Of a stretch of DNA of 64,000 nt, positions 1-7,019 are shown in pieces. Position numbers and translations under genes: made by a program. The stretch is from assembly GCA_963848415.1 (NCBI GenBank), contig CAWKDN010000002.1:310001-374000 (forward strand), in the 5' to 3' direction. The stretch comes from CAVQBC01 sp963848415 (GTDB lineage: Bacteria > Actinomycetota > Thermoleophilia > Solirubrobacterales > Solirubrobacteraceae). The stretch's first letter is position 1. Each line of letters opens with the position of its first letter. Below the pieces are notes generated by a model. The model was not told the origin of the DNA. It did not search any database and saw only the letters and a list, made by a program, of their open reading frames with translations.

Positions 1-2
1 TC

Positions 3-371
3 GTCTCGCAGGTCGCGCGCGACATCCGGCTGCCGTCGATCAGTCAGGTGCGGCTCGTACGCGCCACCGAAGCGACGCTCGGCTTCACACAGCACCCGCC
101 GCGGACCGCGGTGTTCGAGGTCGGCATGATCAACGACGACAGGTTCCCGAAGTTCGAGCGCCGCCTCGACCAAGCGTTCCGGGCCGCCGGTATCCGGTAC
201 ACGATGCACTGGTCGAAGAACTCCGGGATCGACCCGCGCAAGCTCGAGTACATGTACGGCGCCGAGCGGATCGCAAGCTGGAAAGCCGCCCGCAGAACCG
301 TCTTCGGCGACGACGACGTGCTGATGCGGACCTTCGAGTCGGACGCCATAGTCCAGGCCGGGCTGACGTGA
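3..371 (+). CDS. FAD-linked oxidase, C-terminal part (cut by window edge)
   Basis: The frame is open from the left edge, so only the last ~122 codons are present; the internal GTG at 48 is not a credible start. The tail carries an HWSKN motif followed by a stretch beginning LEYMYG. This resembles the C-terminal domain of the D-arabinono-1,4-lactone/L-gulonolactone oxidase group of FAD-binding oxidoreductases, where an HW(G/S)K motif helps form the flavin active site. The substrate cannot be told from this fragment. No partner gene is visible on this side; the next gene is a decayed transporter on the other strand. Confidence 0.6.
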   Translation, partial: VSQVARDIRLPSISQVRLVRATEATLGFTQHPPRTAVFEVGMINDDRFPKFERRLDQAFRAAGIRYTMHWSKNSGIDPRKLEYMYGAERIASWKAARRTVFGDDDVLMRTFESDAIVQAGLT

Positions 372-465
372 TCAGCCTGCCCAGACATCCTGGTCAATCC
401 CCTATGCCTGGCGTTTGCCGGAGTGGTCGGGTTCGCTGCCGAGCGCGTGGCTGTTCAAGATCGCT

Positions 466-1200
466 TCAGACCGGCTGCAGGCGGCGGCCGTCCCTCCGCA
501 CGAGGCCGTCGCTTTCAAGGCGGCGCACGAACCGGTAGAGGCCAGTCGAATTGACACCGAGTTCTTCGCCGGCCTGAGTCGCCGTCCTCTCCTGAGCACC
601 GAGGACGGCAGGAAGGCGAGGCCGACCTGCAGCGGGCTGTACCCCAGCACGCGCTGCAGGTACAGCGCACCGAGGAAGAACATCGAGAACATCCCGACGA
701 CCAGCAGCGCCATGACCAGGTTGGCGCCAGTGACCGTGCGCACCCGGAACAACCGCAGCGGCATCAGCGGATTCGCGATGCGCGCCTGGCGCACGACGAA
801 GGCGCTGACGAGCACGACGGAAGCGGACAGCAGCCCGAGGGTCCGCAAGGCTATCCAGCCGGCCTCGGTGACGCCGATGATGGCGTAGACGCCGATCATC
901 AGGCCGACCGTGCACAGGGCGGCGCCCGGGACATCGGCGCCCGCGGAGAGGCCGATGCCCGGCCGCGCGTCCACGAGCCGCAGCGCCAGCAGTGCCGTCG
1001 CGAGCCCGATCGGGACGTTGACGAAGAAGATCCAGGGCCAGGAGATCGCTTCCGTCAGCACGCCGCCGGCCAGCAACCCGATCGACCCGCCCGCGGCCGC
1101 CACGAACCCGTACACGCCGATCGCCTTTGCCTGCTCGCCAGGCTCGCGGCCAAACTCGCGGCCGCCGCCCGTGTGCGAGAAGGCGACGCCTGAGTCGCCG
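466..1200 (-). pseudogene. MFS (DHA2/EmrB-type) transporter remnant joined to a winged-helix fragment
   Basis: On the minus strand about 170 residues match the middle of a 14-TM drug:proton antiporter. A GEQAKAIGVYGFVAAAGGS stretch is followed by the WPWIFFVNVPIG motif and several membrane segments, ending near LQVGLAFLP (about 600). The first four or five helices and the C-terminal half are missing. Just beyond, in a different frame, a ~40-residue winged-helix piece (ATQAGEELGVNSTGLYRFVR) runs to a stop at 466. The joint looks like a deletion that fused remains of an efflux gene to remains of a regulator gene. No intact start or full protein can be made from it. Confidence 0.75.
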
Positions 1201-1238
1201 CCGCGCTGTGTTCGCGCCGTCTGGCGCGGGCGCGCGGA

Positions 1239-1580
1239 TCAGTCCGGCTTGAGTCCTCGCGTCTCCCACCACTCCTCGCCATAGTCGATCGTCAGCTCGT
1301 CGCCCGGCCGCACTTCACGAAGCGCATGGAACGTGATCATGCTCGGCTCGTCTTGGAAGTACTCGACGTTCGGATTTGGCGAGTGGTTGTAGAGCATGCC
1401 GTGGCCGAGCACGAGCAAGACATCGCCGCCTGTCAGGGACGTGAAGACGTAGTCGCGCAGGCGCCCCGTGACCTCGTCGTCCGCAATCTCCACGGTTGGG
1501 CAGGATTCGACGGATTCGCCCTCGCGGAAGCGGCGCGTCGCGAACACGCCGCGGCCATGAAGCCCGAGCTTGACCGTCAA
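1239..1580 (-). CDS. SET-domain protein
   Basis: A compact 113-residue SET-domain protein. The visible SET signatures are an N-terminal HGRGVFATR strand pair, the central NHSPNPNVEY motif (the NHxxxPN pseudoknot segment that binds S-adenosylmethionine) and the C-terminal ELTIDYG motif. The family includes protein lysine methyltransferases; bacterial stand-alone SET proteins of this size are common, with unknown targets. The frame runs much further upstream without homology. I choose the TTG at 1580 because GAGGGG lies 7 nt before it and the domain begins right after; a GTG at 1598 is the alternative. It is convergent with nothing and overlaps no other real gene. Confidence 0.75.
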   Translation of the reverse strand: MTVKLGLHGRGVFATRRFREGESVESCPTVEIADDEVTGRLRDYVFTSLTGGDVLLVLGHGMLYNHSPNPNVEYFQDEPSMITFHALREVRPGDELTIDYGEEWWETRGLKPD

Positions 1581-1698
1581 GCCCAAGCCCCTCGCCACCC
1601 CGTTTGCGGATCGTCCTCGTGTCACTCGCTCTGGAGATACCCGCACTGCTGAGCGTCGCACATGGTCACACCGCGCTCGCGCGCCCGAAGTGGCGTGT

Positions 1699-2124
1699 AT
1701 GACCTCCTTTCTCGTCGTGGCAAACCGCACCGCCGGCACGCCGGCGCTGCTCGAAGAGATCAGGCGCCGGCGAGAGGCCGCACCGTGTCGCCTCGCCCTG
1801 CTCATCCCGGACCCGCGTGACCGCAACGCGGCGGACTGGACGTTCGAGTCCGCCCTGCCGCTCCTGCGCAAGGCCGCGCGCGGACCCGTCGAGGGGCTGG
1901 TGGGAACGGGACCGGACCCCTACGCGTCGGTCCGCGATGCCGTTGCCGAGGGCGACTTCGACGAGATCATCGTCTCCACGTTGCCGAGGCGCAGCTCGGC
2001 CTGGCTGCGGCGCGACCTGCCACGCCGGCTCGAGCGTCTCGGCCTGCCGGTGACGGTGATCACGCCGGAGCGTGACGCCACACCCAGCGGAGCGACAGCG
2101 GGCTTCGGCGCGATGGCCGGCTGA
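1699..2124 (+). CDS. UspA-like alpha/beta protein
   Basis: A 141-residue soluble protein beginning MTSFLVVANRTAGT, followed by an alpha/beta pattern with strands RLALLIPD, DEIIVSTLP and LPVTVITPE. This layout resembles the Rossmann-like fold of universal stress proteins. The N-terminal strand plus VANRT motif is typical of short actinobacterial UspA-like proteins, though no G2xG9G(S/T) ATP-binding loop is evident. The start ATG is chosen because homology begins there, although the frame is open upstream. A possible decayed paralogue start (LVVANRTSST) is seen on the other strand near 2970. Function is unknown; it may be a stress or nucleotide-sensing protein. Confidence 0.65.
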   Translation: MTSFLVVANRTAGTPALLEEIRRRREAAPCRLALLIPDPRDRNAADWTFESALPLLRKAARGPVEGLVGTGPDPYASVRDAVAEGDFDEIIVSTLPRRSSAWLRRDLPRRLERLGLPVTVITPERDATPSGATAGFGAMAG

Positions 2125-2167
2125 GCCCCCTCCTGGTCCTGGTCGGCGCCGGCCGTCGGCCGCGCAA

Positions 2168-2173
2168 TAGCGT
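2168..2173 (+). promoter_or_regulatory. TAGCGT -10-like hexamer, leaderless start
   Basis: TAGCGT lies 9 nt before the ATG at 2183. No Shine-Dalgarno is present, so the mRNA probably begins at or near the start codon. Confidence 0.45.
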
Positions 2174-2182
2174 TCCCGCAAG

Positions 2183-2716
2183 ATGTCCGACCCGCTCGTT
2201 CCGATCGAGCTCCGCGCCGACCCCCCGCCCGCACCGTCCGCGATCGTCACGATCGGCGTCTATGGGTTCACGGGCGCGGCGTTCCTCGAGCGCCTACGCG
2301 GTGCCGGCGTCCGCCTCGTCCTGGACGTCCGCCAGCGCCGCGGCGTCCGCGGATCGCAGTACGCGTGGGCCAACTCCGTGCGCCTCCAGGACGCTCTCGC
2401 CACCGCCTCGCTCGCCTACCGCCACCACCCCGAGCTCGCCCCGACGACCGAGCTGCGCCAGCTCCAGTACGCCGAAGACGCCCGCCTCGGCGTCGGTAAG
2501 CGCTCCCGCGTAGCGCTCGCGCCCGAGTACGTCCTCCGCTACACGACCGAGATCCTCGACCGTGCCGATCTCACCTCCCTCATCACGACCCTGCCGTCCC
2601 ACGGCGTCGCTGCGCTTCTCTGCGTCGAGCGTGACCCCGAGGCCTGCCACCGCTCCCTGATCGCCGCCCGCCTTGCCGACCGCCACGGTTGCACGATCGG
2701 GCACCTTCGCCCCTGA
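2183..2716 (+). CDS. DUF488 family protein
   Basis: A 177-residue DUF488 protein. The family signatures are an N-terminal TIGVYGFT strand with a following helix, the LVLDVRQRRG segment, and a C-terminal CVERDPEACHRSLIA motif whose Cys and His residues are conserved in the family. The biochemical role of DUF488 is not established. The TAGCGT hexamer upstream suggests leaderless translation. It stands alone on the plus strand after the UspA-like gene, with 58 nt between them. Confidence 0.85.
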   Translation: MSDPLVPIELRADPPPAPSAIVTIGVYGFTGAAFLERLRGAGVRLVLDVRQRRGVRGSQYAWANSVRLQDALATASLAYRHHPELAPTTELRQLQYAEDARLGVGKRSRVALAPEYVLRYTTEILDRADLTSLITTLPSHGVAALLCVERDPEACHRSLIAARLADRHGCTIGHLRP

Positions 2717-2902
2717 CCACGGCCGGCGGATCAGTCCCAGAAGCCTTCGACGGGCACTCCGTCCCCACCTCGGTTCTGAAGCCACGTCAGGTGGTCGGCT
2801 GACCGCCTCGACAGCTGATCGCGCGAGCTCGCGTTCGGCCTTGGCGCTCCGCGCGACCTCGACTCGTCTCCGGCTCGGTGCGGAGCTGGCAACGGCTCGT
2901 GC

Positions 2903-3042
2903 TCACGAAGGGCCGCCGCCGAATCCGGGTCCGCCGTCGGCGTGTGGAAGAGGTGCGGTTGGCGACGACCAGCACACGCCGCGGGTCGAGGACATCACCA
3001 CCTTCCTTCGTCGGTAGGCGAGACGTGTTGCACGGCAGCCAT
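2903..3042 (-). other. Possible small leader ORF pair with strong SD
   Basis: On the minus strand AAGGAGG sits 6 nt before an ATG at 3042 that opens a 15-codon frame (MAAVQHVSPTDEGRW). Its stop overlaps a second ATG (TGATG at 2997-2994) opening a 30-codon frame. Neither peptide has homology I recognise. The SD is unusually good for this genome, so the pair may be a leader peptide or the ruined start of a UspA-like gene. Confidence 0.25.
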
Positions 3043-3066
3043 CAAGAACCTCCTTCGTGGTTCTTG
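3043..3066 (-). promoter_or_regulatory. Hairpin overlapping an SD sequence
   Basis: A perfect 8-bp inverted repeat, CAAGAACC/GGTTCTTG, with an 8-nt loop. On the minus strand the loop and the right arm together contain AAGGAGG, and the ATG at 3042 follows directly. Folding would partly hide the ribosome binding site. Confidence 0.4.
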
Positions 3067-3116
3067 TCACCGCAACGCTACGCCGAGCGGCGACCAGCGG
3101 CAAGCGGAGGAAGGCG

Positions 3117-3147
3117 GCCCCGGCCTCCAGGTCGTCGAGGCCGGGGC
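3117..3147. terminator. GC-rich hairpin
   Basis: A perfect 11-bp inverted repeat, GCCCCGGCCTC/GAGGCCGGGGC, with a 9-nt loop (3128-3136). A short CTTTTGG follows at about 3157, but there is no long U-tract. It may act as a terminator. Confidence 0.45.
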
Positions 3148-3222
3148 AGTCCAAGACTTTTGGACCTGGTGGATCAGGCGCCTTGTCCTGGTCGTCCTTG
3201 TCAGCGGTCGCGGCGGCCGCGG

Positions 3223-3228
3223 TAGCCT
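3223..3228 (+). promoter_or_regulatory. TAGCCT -10-like hexamer, leaderless start
   Basis: TAGCCT lies 9 nt before the ATG at 3238, which has no Shine-Dalgarno. Confidence 0.4.
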
Positions 3229-3237
3229 GATCAAGCG

Positions 3238-3522
3238 ATGCTCTTCCTGCTCGTCGATCCGCCCGGTCCCAGGCGGGAGCCTGACGGCCTGGATCCCGAC
3301 GACGAGCGCGCCCGGCGCTGGGAGCCGATCAGCCGCCAGCTGTTCGTGCCGGCTGCCGGCTCGTTGAGCTGCTTCGCGCTTTCGCCGTTCGCCGGCAGCC
3401 CGGTCGCCGGTTGGGTGCTGACAGCGGCCGGTGTCGCGCTCTGCGCGCAGTTCGTGCGCGTGTCCCTGCGAGACGTCCCGCCGCGTGGCCGCACGGTCCC
3501 CGACGGCGACGACCGCGACTAG
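3238..3522 (+). CDS. Small membrane protein, unknown
   Basis: A 94-residue protein that I do not recognise. The N-terminal third is charged and proline-rich. The middle (about residues 37-77) is hydrophobic enough for one long or two short membrane helices. The tail is charged. A TAGCCT hexamer 9 nt upstream of the ATG supports expression from a leaderless mRNA. It is convergent with the carbonic anhydrase gene, 21 bp apart. Confidence 0.5.
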   Translation: MLFLLVDPPGPRREPDGLDPDDERARRWEPISRQLFVPAAGSLSCFALSPFAGSPVAGWVLTAAGVALCAQFVRVSLRDVPPRGRTVPDGDDRD

Positions 3523-3543
3523 CTGCTCAGGACCTCGAGGTCG

Positions 3544-4035
3544 CTAGCCGACCTCGCGCAGCGAACCGTCGTCGACGTCGTAGACGAAGCCGCGCACGCT
3601 GCCCTTGTTCGGGATGAACGGGCTCGCCTGGATGCGGGCGATCGACTGGCGGACGTCGTTGTCGAGGTCCGAGAAGGTCTCGACGGACCAGTTCGGACGG
3701 ATGCCGGTGTCGTCCTGGATCGCCTGCTTGAAGCTCTCGTCCGTGAAGGTGAGCATGCCGCAGTCGGTGTGGTGGATGAGGATGATCTCCTCTGTCCCGA
3801 GGAGCCGCTGGGAGATCGCCAGCGAGCGGATCTCGTCGTCCGTGATCACCCCGCCCGCGTTGCGGATGACGTGGGCGTCGCCTTCATGGATGCCGAGCAG
3901 CCGCGACGGGACGATGCGGGCGTCCATGCAGGCCACGACGGCGACCTTCTTGGCCGGTGGCAGCGGGAGCTTGCCGCGGTCGAACGACGCAGCGTACTCC
4001 TCGGCGTTGCGCAGCAGCTCGTCGGTGTTGGTCAT
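3544..4035 (-). CDS. Beta-class carbonic anhydrase
   Basis: A 163-residue beta-carbonic anhydrase, which interconverts CO2 and bicarbonate in the cytoplasm. The zinc ligands are visible as Cys36 (in CMDAR), His89 and Cys92 (in HHTDCGM). Asp38 and Arg40 form the conserved catalytic dyad. The length fits the short actinobacterial clade typified by the M. tuberculosis Rv1284 group. The start ATG at 4035 has GGGAGG 4 nt before it; the frame stays open far upstream only as antisense to the ligase gene. It is divergent from the acyl-CoA ligase across a 66-bp intergenic region. Confidence 0.93.
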   Translation of the reverse strand: MTNTDELLRNAEEYAASFDRGKLPLPPAKKVAVVACMDARIVPSRLLGIHEGDAHVIRNAGGVITDDEIRSLAISQRLLGTEEIILIHHTDCGMLTFTDESFKQAIQDDTGIRPNWSVETFSDLDNDVRQSIARIQASPFIPNKGSVRGFVYDVDDGSLREVG

Positions 4036-4084
4036 GGTGCCTCCCGGTTTCGGCTCTAATACTTCACAAAGCCTACCGGGAAGG

Positions 4085-4095
4085 AGGCTTAGCCT
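4085..4095 (+). promoter_or_regulatory. Palindrome containing the ligase -10-like hexamer
   Basis: AGGCT-T-AGCCT is an 11-bp palindrome. Its right half forms TAGCCT (4090-4095), 6 nt before the ATG at 4102. It could be an operator overlapping a leaderless promoter. Confidence 0.35.
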
Positions 4096-4101
4096 TCCGC
4101 C

Positions 4102-5676
4102 ATGCCGCTCGAGGGTCCGCCGCTCGCCCCACCCGCCTTCCTTCCGGCCGACCTGCTCGGCGCGGGCGTGGCCGCGGACCCCGACGGCACCGCCGTCGCG
4201 GGGGCCGAGGACCGGTTGTCGTGGCGTGATCTCGACCGGCACAGCACCTGCCTTGCCTCCGGCTATCGCGCCCTCGGCCTTGCGCCCGGCGACCGGCTCG
4301 CGTCGCTGATGCCGAACCGCCTCGAGCTGCTCGTCCACTACCTCGCGTGCGCGAAGGCCGCGCTCGTCGCCGTGCCGCTGAACTACCGCTATACGTCGCG
4401 GGAGATCGACCACGCGCTCGAGGTCAGCGGCGCGGACGCACTCCTGGTCCACGCCGAGCGGACGTCCGAGCTCGGCGCGGCCCGCGCCGTGTCCGCACTC
4501 CGGCTCGGGACGATCGGCTACGACGACGACGCGGCGGGCGCCAACGGTCGCGCGGGCGTGGTCCTCGACGACCTCATGCGAGCCGACGGCGCTGACCTGA
4601 CGCTCCCAGCGCCCGCCGACCCGGCGGTCATCTTCTTCACCTCGGGGAGCACCGGGCCGGCGAAGGGGGTCACCCACACCCACGAGTCGCTCGCGTGGAT
4701 GTTCGCGGGCGCAGTGGCCGCCCTCGGGCTGACGCCCGAGGACGCGTTCCTCCCCGGCTCGTCGATGTCCCACGTCGGGTCGTTCTTGTGGGCGTTCGCG
4801 GCACTCTCCGCGGGCGCGCGCGTGATCGTGGCGCGCAGCTTCGACGCCCACGAGATCCTGCCGCTTCTGCGCGAGCACCGCCCGACCGTGCTCGCGATGA
4901 TCCCGGCCGCGCTGCTCGCGCTCGTCCGCGAGCACGATGCCACCCACGAGGACTTCGCCTCGTTGCGGGTCTGCCGGTCGGGCTCGGACAAGGTCTCCAC
5001 CGAGCTGCTGACGGAGTTCGCCGCCCTCGCCGGGTTCCCCATCGACGAGGGCTACGGGATGACCGAGGTCGGGCTGGCGACGCTGAACCCGTCGGCCGGC
5101 GTCATCAAGCAGGGATCGATCGGCGTGCCCGTCGACGGATTCGGCATCTCCCTGCGTGGCGAGGACGGCGCGGAGGTCGAGGCCGAGCGCGTCGGACGGG
5201 TGTGGATCCGCTCGCCCAGCCGCATGCTGGGCTACTGGGAGGCTCCCGACGCCACCGCACAGGTCCTCAGCGGTGACTGGCTGGACTCGGGGGACCTCGC
5301 CCGCGCCGACGAGGACGGGTACCTGTGGTTCTTCGGGCGCAAGAAGCAGATCATCGTCCACGACGGCACGAACATCAGCCCGCTCGAGGTCGAAGGGGCG
5401 CTTGCCGAACACCCGGCCATCGCCCTCTGCGGCGTGGTGGGCATCCGCGACGCGGTGCACGGCGAGCACGTGCGCGCGTACGTCAGCCTTCGCCCCGGCG
5501 TGCCGCGCCCGCCGTCGGCCGACGTCATCGCCTTCTGCCGCGAACGCATCGGCTACAAGGCGCCCGAGGAGATCGTCGTGCTGGACGACCTGCCGCTCAA
5601 CCCGACGGGCAAGATCGACCGCCCCGCCCTCAAGCGCCTCGCCGAGGACCACCTGCATCCGCACGCCACGGACTGA
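4102..5676 (+). CDS. Class I adenylate-forming acyl-CoA ligase
   Basis: A 524-residue ANL-superfamily enzyme that would activate a carboxylic acid through an acyl-AMP and transfer it to CoA. All core motifs are visible: the phosphate-binding loop FFTSGSTGPAKG near residue 178, the GYGMTE adenine motif, the SGDLARADEDGYLWF hinge segment with the following GRKKQII, and the C-terminal catalytic lysine in PTGKIDRP near residue 504. The acid substrate cannot be assigned; the family includes fatty acyl and aryl acyl ligases. The gene stands alone, divergent from the carbonic anhydrase. Confidence 0.88.
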   Translation: MPLEGPPLAPPAFLPADLLGAGVAADPDGTAVAGAEDRLSWRDLDRHSTCLASGYRALGLAPGDRLASLMPNRLELLVHYLACAKAALVAVPLNYRYTSREIDHALEVSGADALLVHAERTSELGAARAVSALRLGTIGYDDDAAGANGRAGVVLDDLMRADGADLTLPAPADPAVIFFTSGSTGPAKGVTHTHESLAWMFAGAVAALGLTPEDAFLPGSSMSHVGSFLWAFAALSAGARVIVARSFDAHEILPLLREHRPTVLAMIPAALLALVREHDATHEDFASLRVCRSGSDKVSTELLTEFAALAGFPIDEGYGMTEVGLATLNPSAGVIKQGSIGVPVDGFGISLRGEDGAEVEAERVGRVWIRSPSRMLGYWEAPDATAQVLSGDWLDSGDLARADEDGYLWFFGRKKQIIVHDGTNISPLEVEGALAEHPAIALCGVVGIRDAVHGEHVRAYVSLRPGVPRPPSADVIAFCRERIGYKAPEEIVVLDDLPLNPTGKIDRPALKRLAEDHLHPHATD

Positions 5677-5691
5677 AGGACGGCCGGCAGG

Positions 5692-5994
5692 TCAGCCGGC
5701 GGCCCGGCGCAGAAGGCGCCCGACGGAGGCCATCAGCTCGTCGGTCATCTCGGCCCGCTCACCGTCGGCGGCACCCATGACGCAATGGCGCGCATGGTCG
5801 TCGAGCAGGCCGAGGGCGACCTTGTCCAGGGCGGCCTGCACCGCGGTGATCTGGGTCAGCACGTCGATGCAGTAGCGGTCGTCCTCGACCATGCCCTCGA
5901 TGCCGCGCACCTGCCCTTCGATCCGCTTGATGCGGGTGAGCAGCTGGGGCTTGGTCGCGCTGTAGCCGCGCGTCGCGTTCGTCGAGGAGGCCAT
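5692..5994 (-). CDS. csoR: CsoR-family copper-sensing repressor
   Basis: A 100-residue all-helical CsoR/RcnR-family repressor. The Cu(I)-sensing triad is complete: Cys42 (RYCID), His67 and Cys71 (DDHARHC). It lacks the N-terminal His pattern of nickel-sensing RcnR. The family binds operators as a tetramer and releases DNA on metal binding. The start ATG at 5994 sits 6 nt after TATAGT, so the transcript is probably leaderless. No copper ATPase or chaperone lies nearby. The only obvious candidate target other than itself is the divergent sigma gene. Formaldehyde- or sulfide-sensing relatives cannot be fully excluded, but the Cys-His-Cys set favours copper. Confidence 0.88.
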   Translation of the reverse strand: MASSTNATRGYSATKPQLLTRIKRIEGQVRGIEGMVEDDRYCIDVLTQITAVQAALDKVALGLLDDHARHCVMGAADGERAEMTDELMASVGRLLRRAAG

Positions 5995-6000
5995 GCCCCC

Positions 6001-6023
6001 ACTATACCCCCGGGGTGTATGGT
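6001..6023. promoter_or_regulatory. Shared csoR/sigma promoter region with CsoR-like operator
   Basis: The palindrome ATACCCCCGGGGTGTAT (6004-6020) matches the G-tract/C-tract form of known CsoR operators. On the minus strand TATAGT (6006-6001) lies 6 nt before csoR. On the plus strand TATGGT (6018-6023) points to the sigma gene. The operator overlaps both -10 elements, so CsoR should repress both directions. Confidence 0.7.
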
Positions 6024-6041
6024 GCCTGCGATGCTCGCGGC

Positions 6042-6959
6042 ATGACGCAGGCGATCCGGGCCGCCGACGAGGACGCCTTCGCCGAGCTGGTCGGGCCGCA
6101 CCGCCGCGAGCTGCACGCCCACTGCTACCGGATGCTGGGCTCGGTCCACGACGCCGACGATGCGTTGCAGGAAGCGCTGCTGGGGGCGTGGAAGGGACTG
6201 TCGCGGTTCGAGGGGCGCAGCTCGCTGCGCTCGTGGCTCTACACGATCGCCACCCACGCCTCCCTGCGCATCCTCGAAGGGCGCAGGCGGCGCGCGCTGC
6301 CGGGTGGCGACGGCCGCGGGGACGACCCGCGCGCGCCGCTCGGTGAGCCACTGGCCGAGTCGGTCTGGATCGAGCCCTATCCGGACGAGCTGCTGCGCTA
6401 CGAGGACCGGGAGGGTGTCGAGCTCGCCTACGTCGCCGCCCTCCAGCTGCTGGCGCCCAACCAGCGCGCGGCGCTGCTGCTGCGCGAGGTGCTCGGCTTC
6501 AGCGCCCGCGAGACCGCGCAGATGCTCGACACGTCGGTCGCCTCGGTCAACAGCGCGCTGCAGCGGGCCCGTGCGAAGCTCGAGCGCGAGCTCCCGGCCC
6601 GTTCACAGCAGGCGACGCTGCGGGCACTGGGCGACGAGCGCTCGCGGGAGCTGGTCGCCCGCTTCGTCGACGCCTGGAGCCGCGCCGACGTCGCGGCGAT
6701 CGTCGCGATGCTCACCGAGGACGCGAGCTTCTCGATGCCGCCGCTGCCGACCTGGTTCCGGGGCCGACCCGACATCGCGGCGTTCCTCACCGGGCAGGTC
6801 TTCCGCTCGGCCTGGCGCTTCGAGGTGACCAGCGCGGGCGGACAGCCGGCGATGGCCGGTCGCCGGCTGGGTCCCGACGGCGGGCGCGACGTGCTCACCG
6901 TGCTCACGTTCGAGGGAGAGCTGATCGCGGCGATGACCGCCTTCCTCGGCCGGCGATGA
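6042..6959 (+). CDS. ECF sigma factor with SnoaL-like C-terminal domain
   Basis: A 305-residue extracytoplasmic-function sigma factor of the SigG-like type. Sigma region 2 covers about residues 10-85 (HCYRMLGSVHDADDALQEAL, then RSWLYTIAT). Region 4 covers about 130-190 (LREVLGFSARETAQML and the SVASVNSALQRAR recognition helix). A SnoaL/NTF2-like domain follows to the end, as in families regulated without a classical anti-sigma. ATG 6042 begins the sigma domain. An out-of-frame ATG at 6031 gives MLAA and a stop that overlaps it (ATGA), so coupling is possible. The promoter overlaps the CsoR-like operator. A paralogue lies at 60048-61166. Confidence 0.9.
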   Translation: MTQAIRAADEDAFAELVGPHRRELHAHCYRMLGSVHDADDALQEALLGAWKGLSRFEGRSSLRSWLYTIATHASLRILEGRRRRALPGGDGRGDDPRAPLGEPLAESVWIEPYPDELLRYEDREGVELAYVAALQLLAPNQRAALLLREVLGFSARETAQMLDTSVASVNSALQRARAKLERELPARSQQATLRALGDERSRELVARFVDAWSRADVAAIVAMLTEDASFSMPPLPTWFRGRPDIAAFLTGQVFRSAWRFEVTSAGGQPAMAGRRLGPDGGRDVLTVLTFEGELIAAMTAFLGRR

Positions 6960-6985
6960 CTTCGCGCCCCGGCGCCGCTCTCCAT

Positions 6986-7007
6986 CGGTAGGAACAGTCC
7001 CCTACCG
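6986..7007 (+). promoter_or_regulatory. Inverted repeat before the SDR gene
   Basis: CGGTAGG-N8-CCTACCG, a perfect 7-bp inverted repeat in the 60-bp gap between the sigma and SDR genes. It is followed directly by a strong GGAGGAGG ribosome binding site before ATG 7020. It may be an operator or a small attenuating hairpin. Confidence 0.45.
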
Positions 7008-7019
7008 GAGGAGGTCGAG

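Larger units (their letters stand above)
2717..3237. other. Intergenic region with two hairpins, no convincing gene
   Basis: About 520 bp with no convincing protein-coding gene. It holds two perfect inverted repeats (3043-3066 and 3117-3147) and a minus-strand pair of tiny overlapping frames (3042 to 2903). One minus frame near 2970 reads LVVANRTSST, like the start of the neighbouring UspA-like protein, but decays immediately. It may be a degraded second copy. Confidence 0.5.

Noticed and set aside
3544..5664. Minus-strand frame of about 700 codons running through the acyl-CoA ligase
   Set aside because: Only its last 163 codons (carbonic anhydrase) have homology; the rest is antisense to the ligase and exists because of high GC codon bias.
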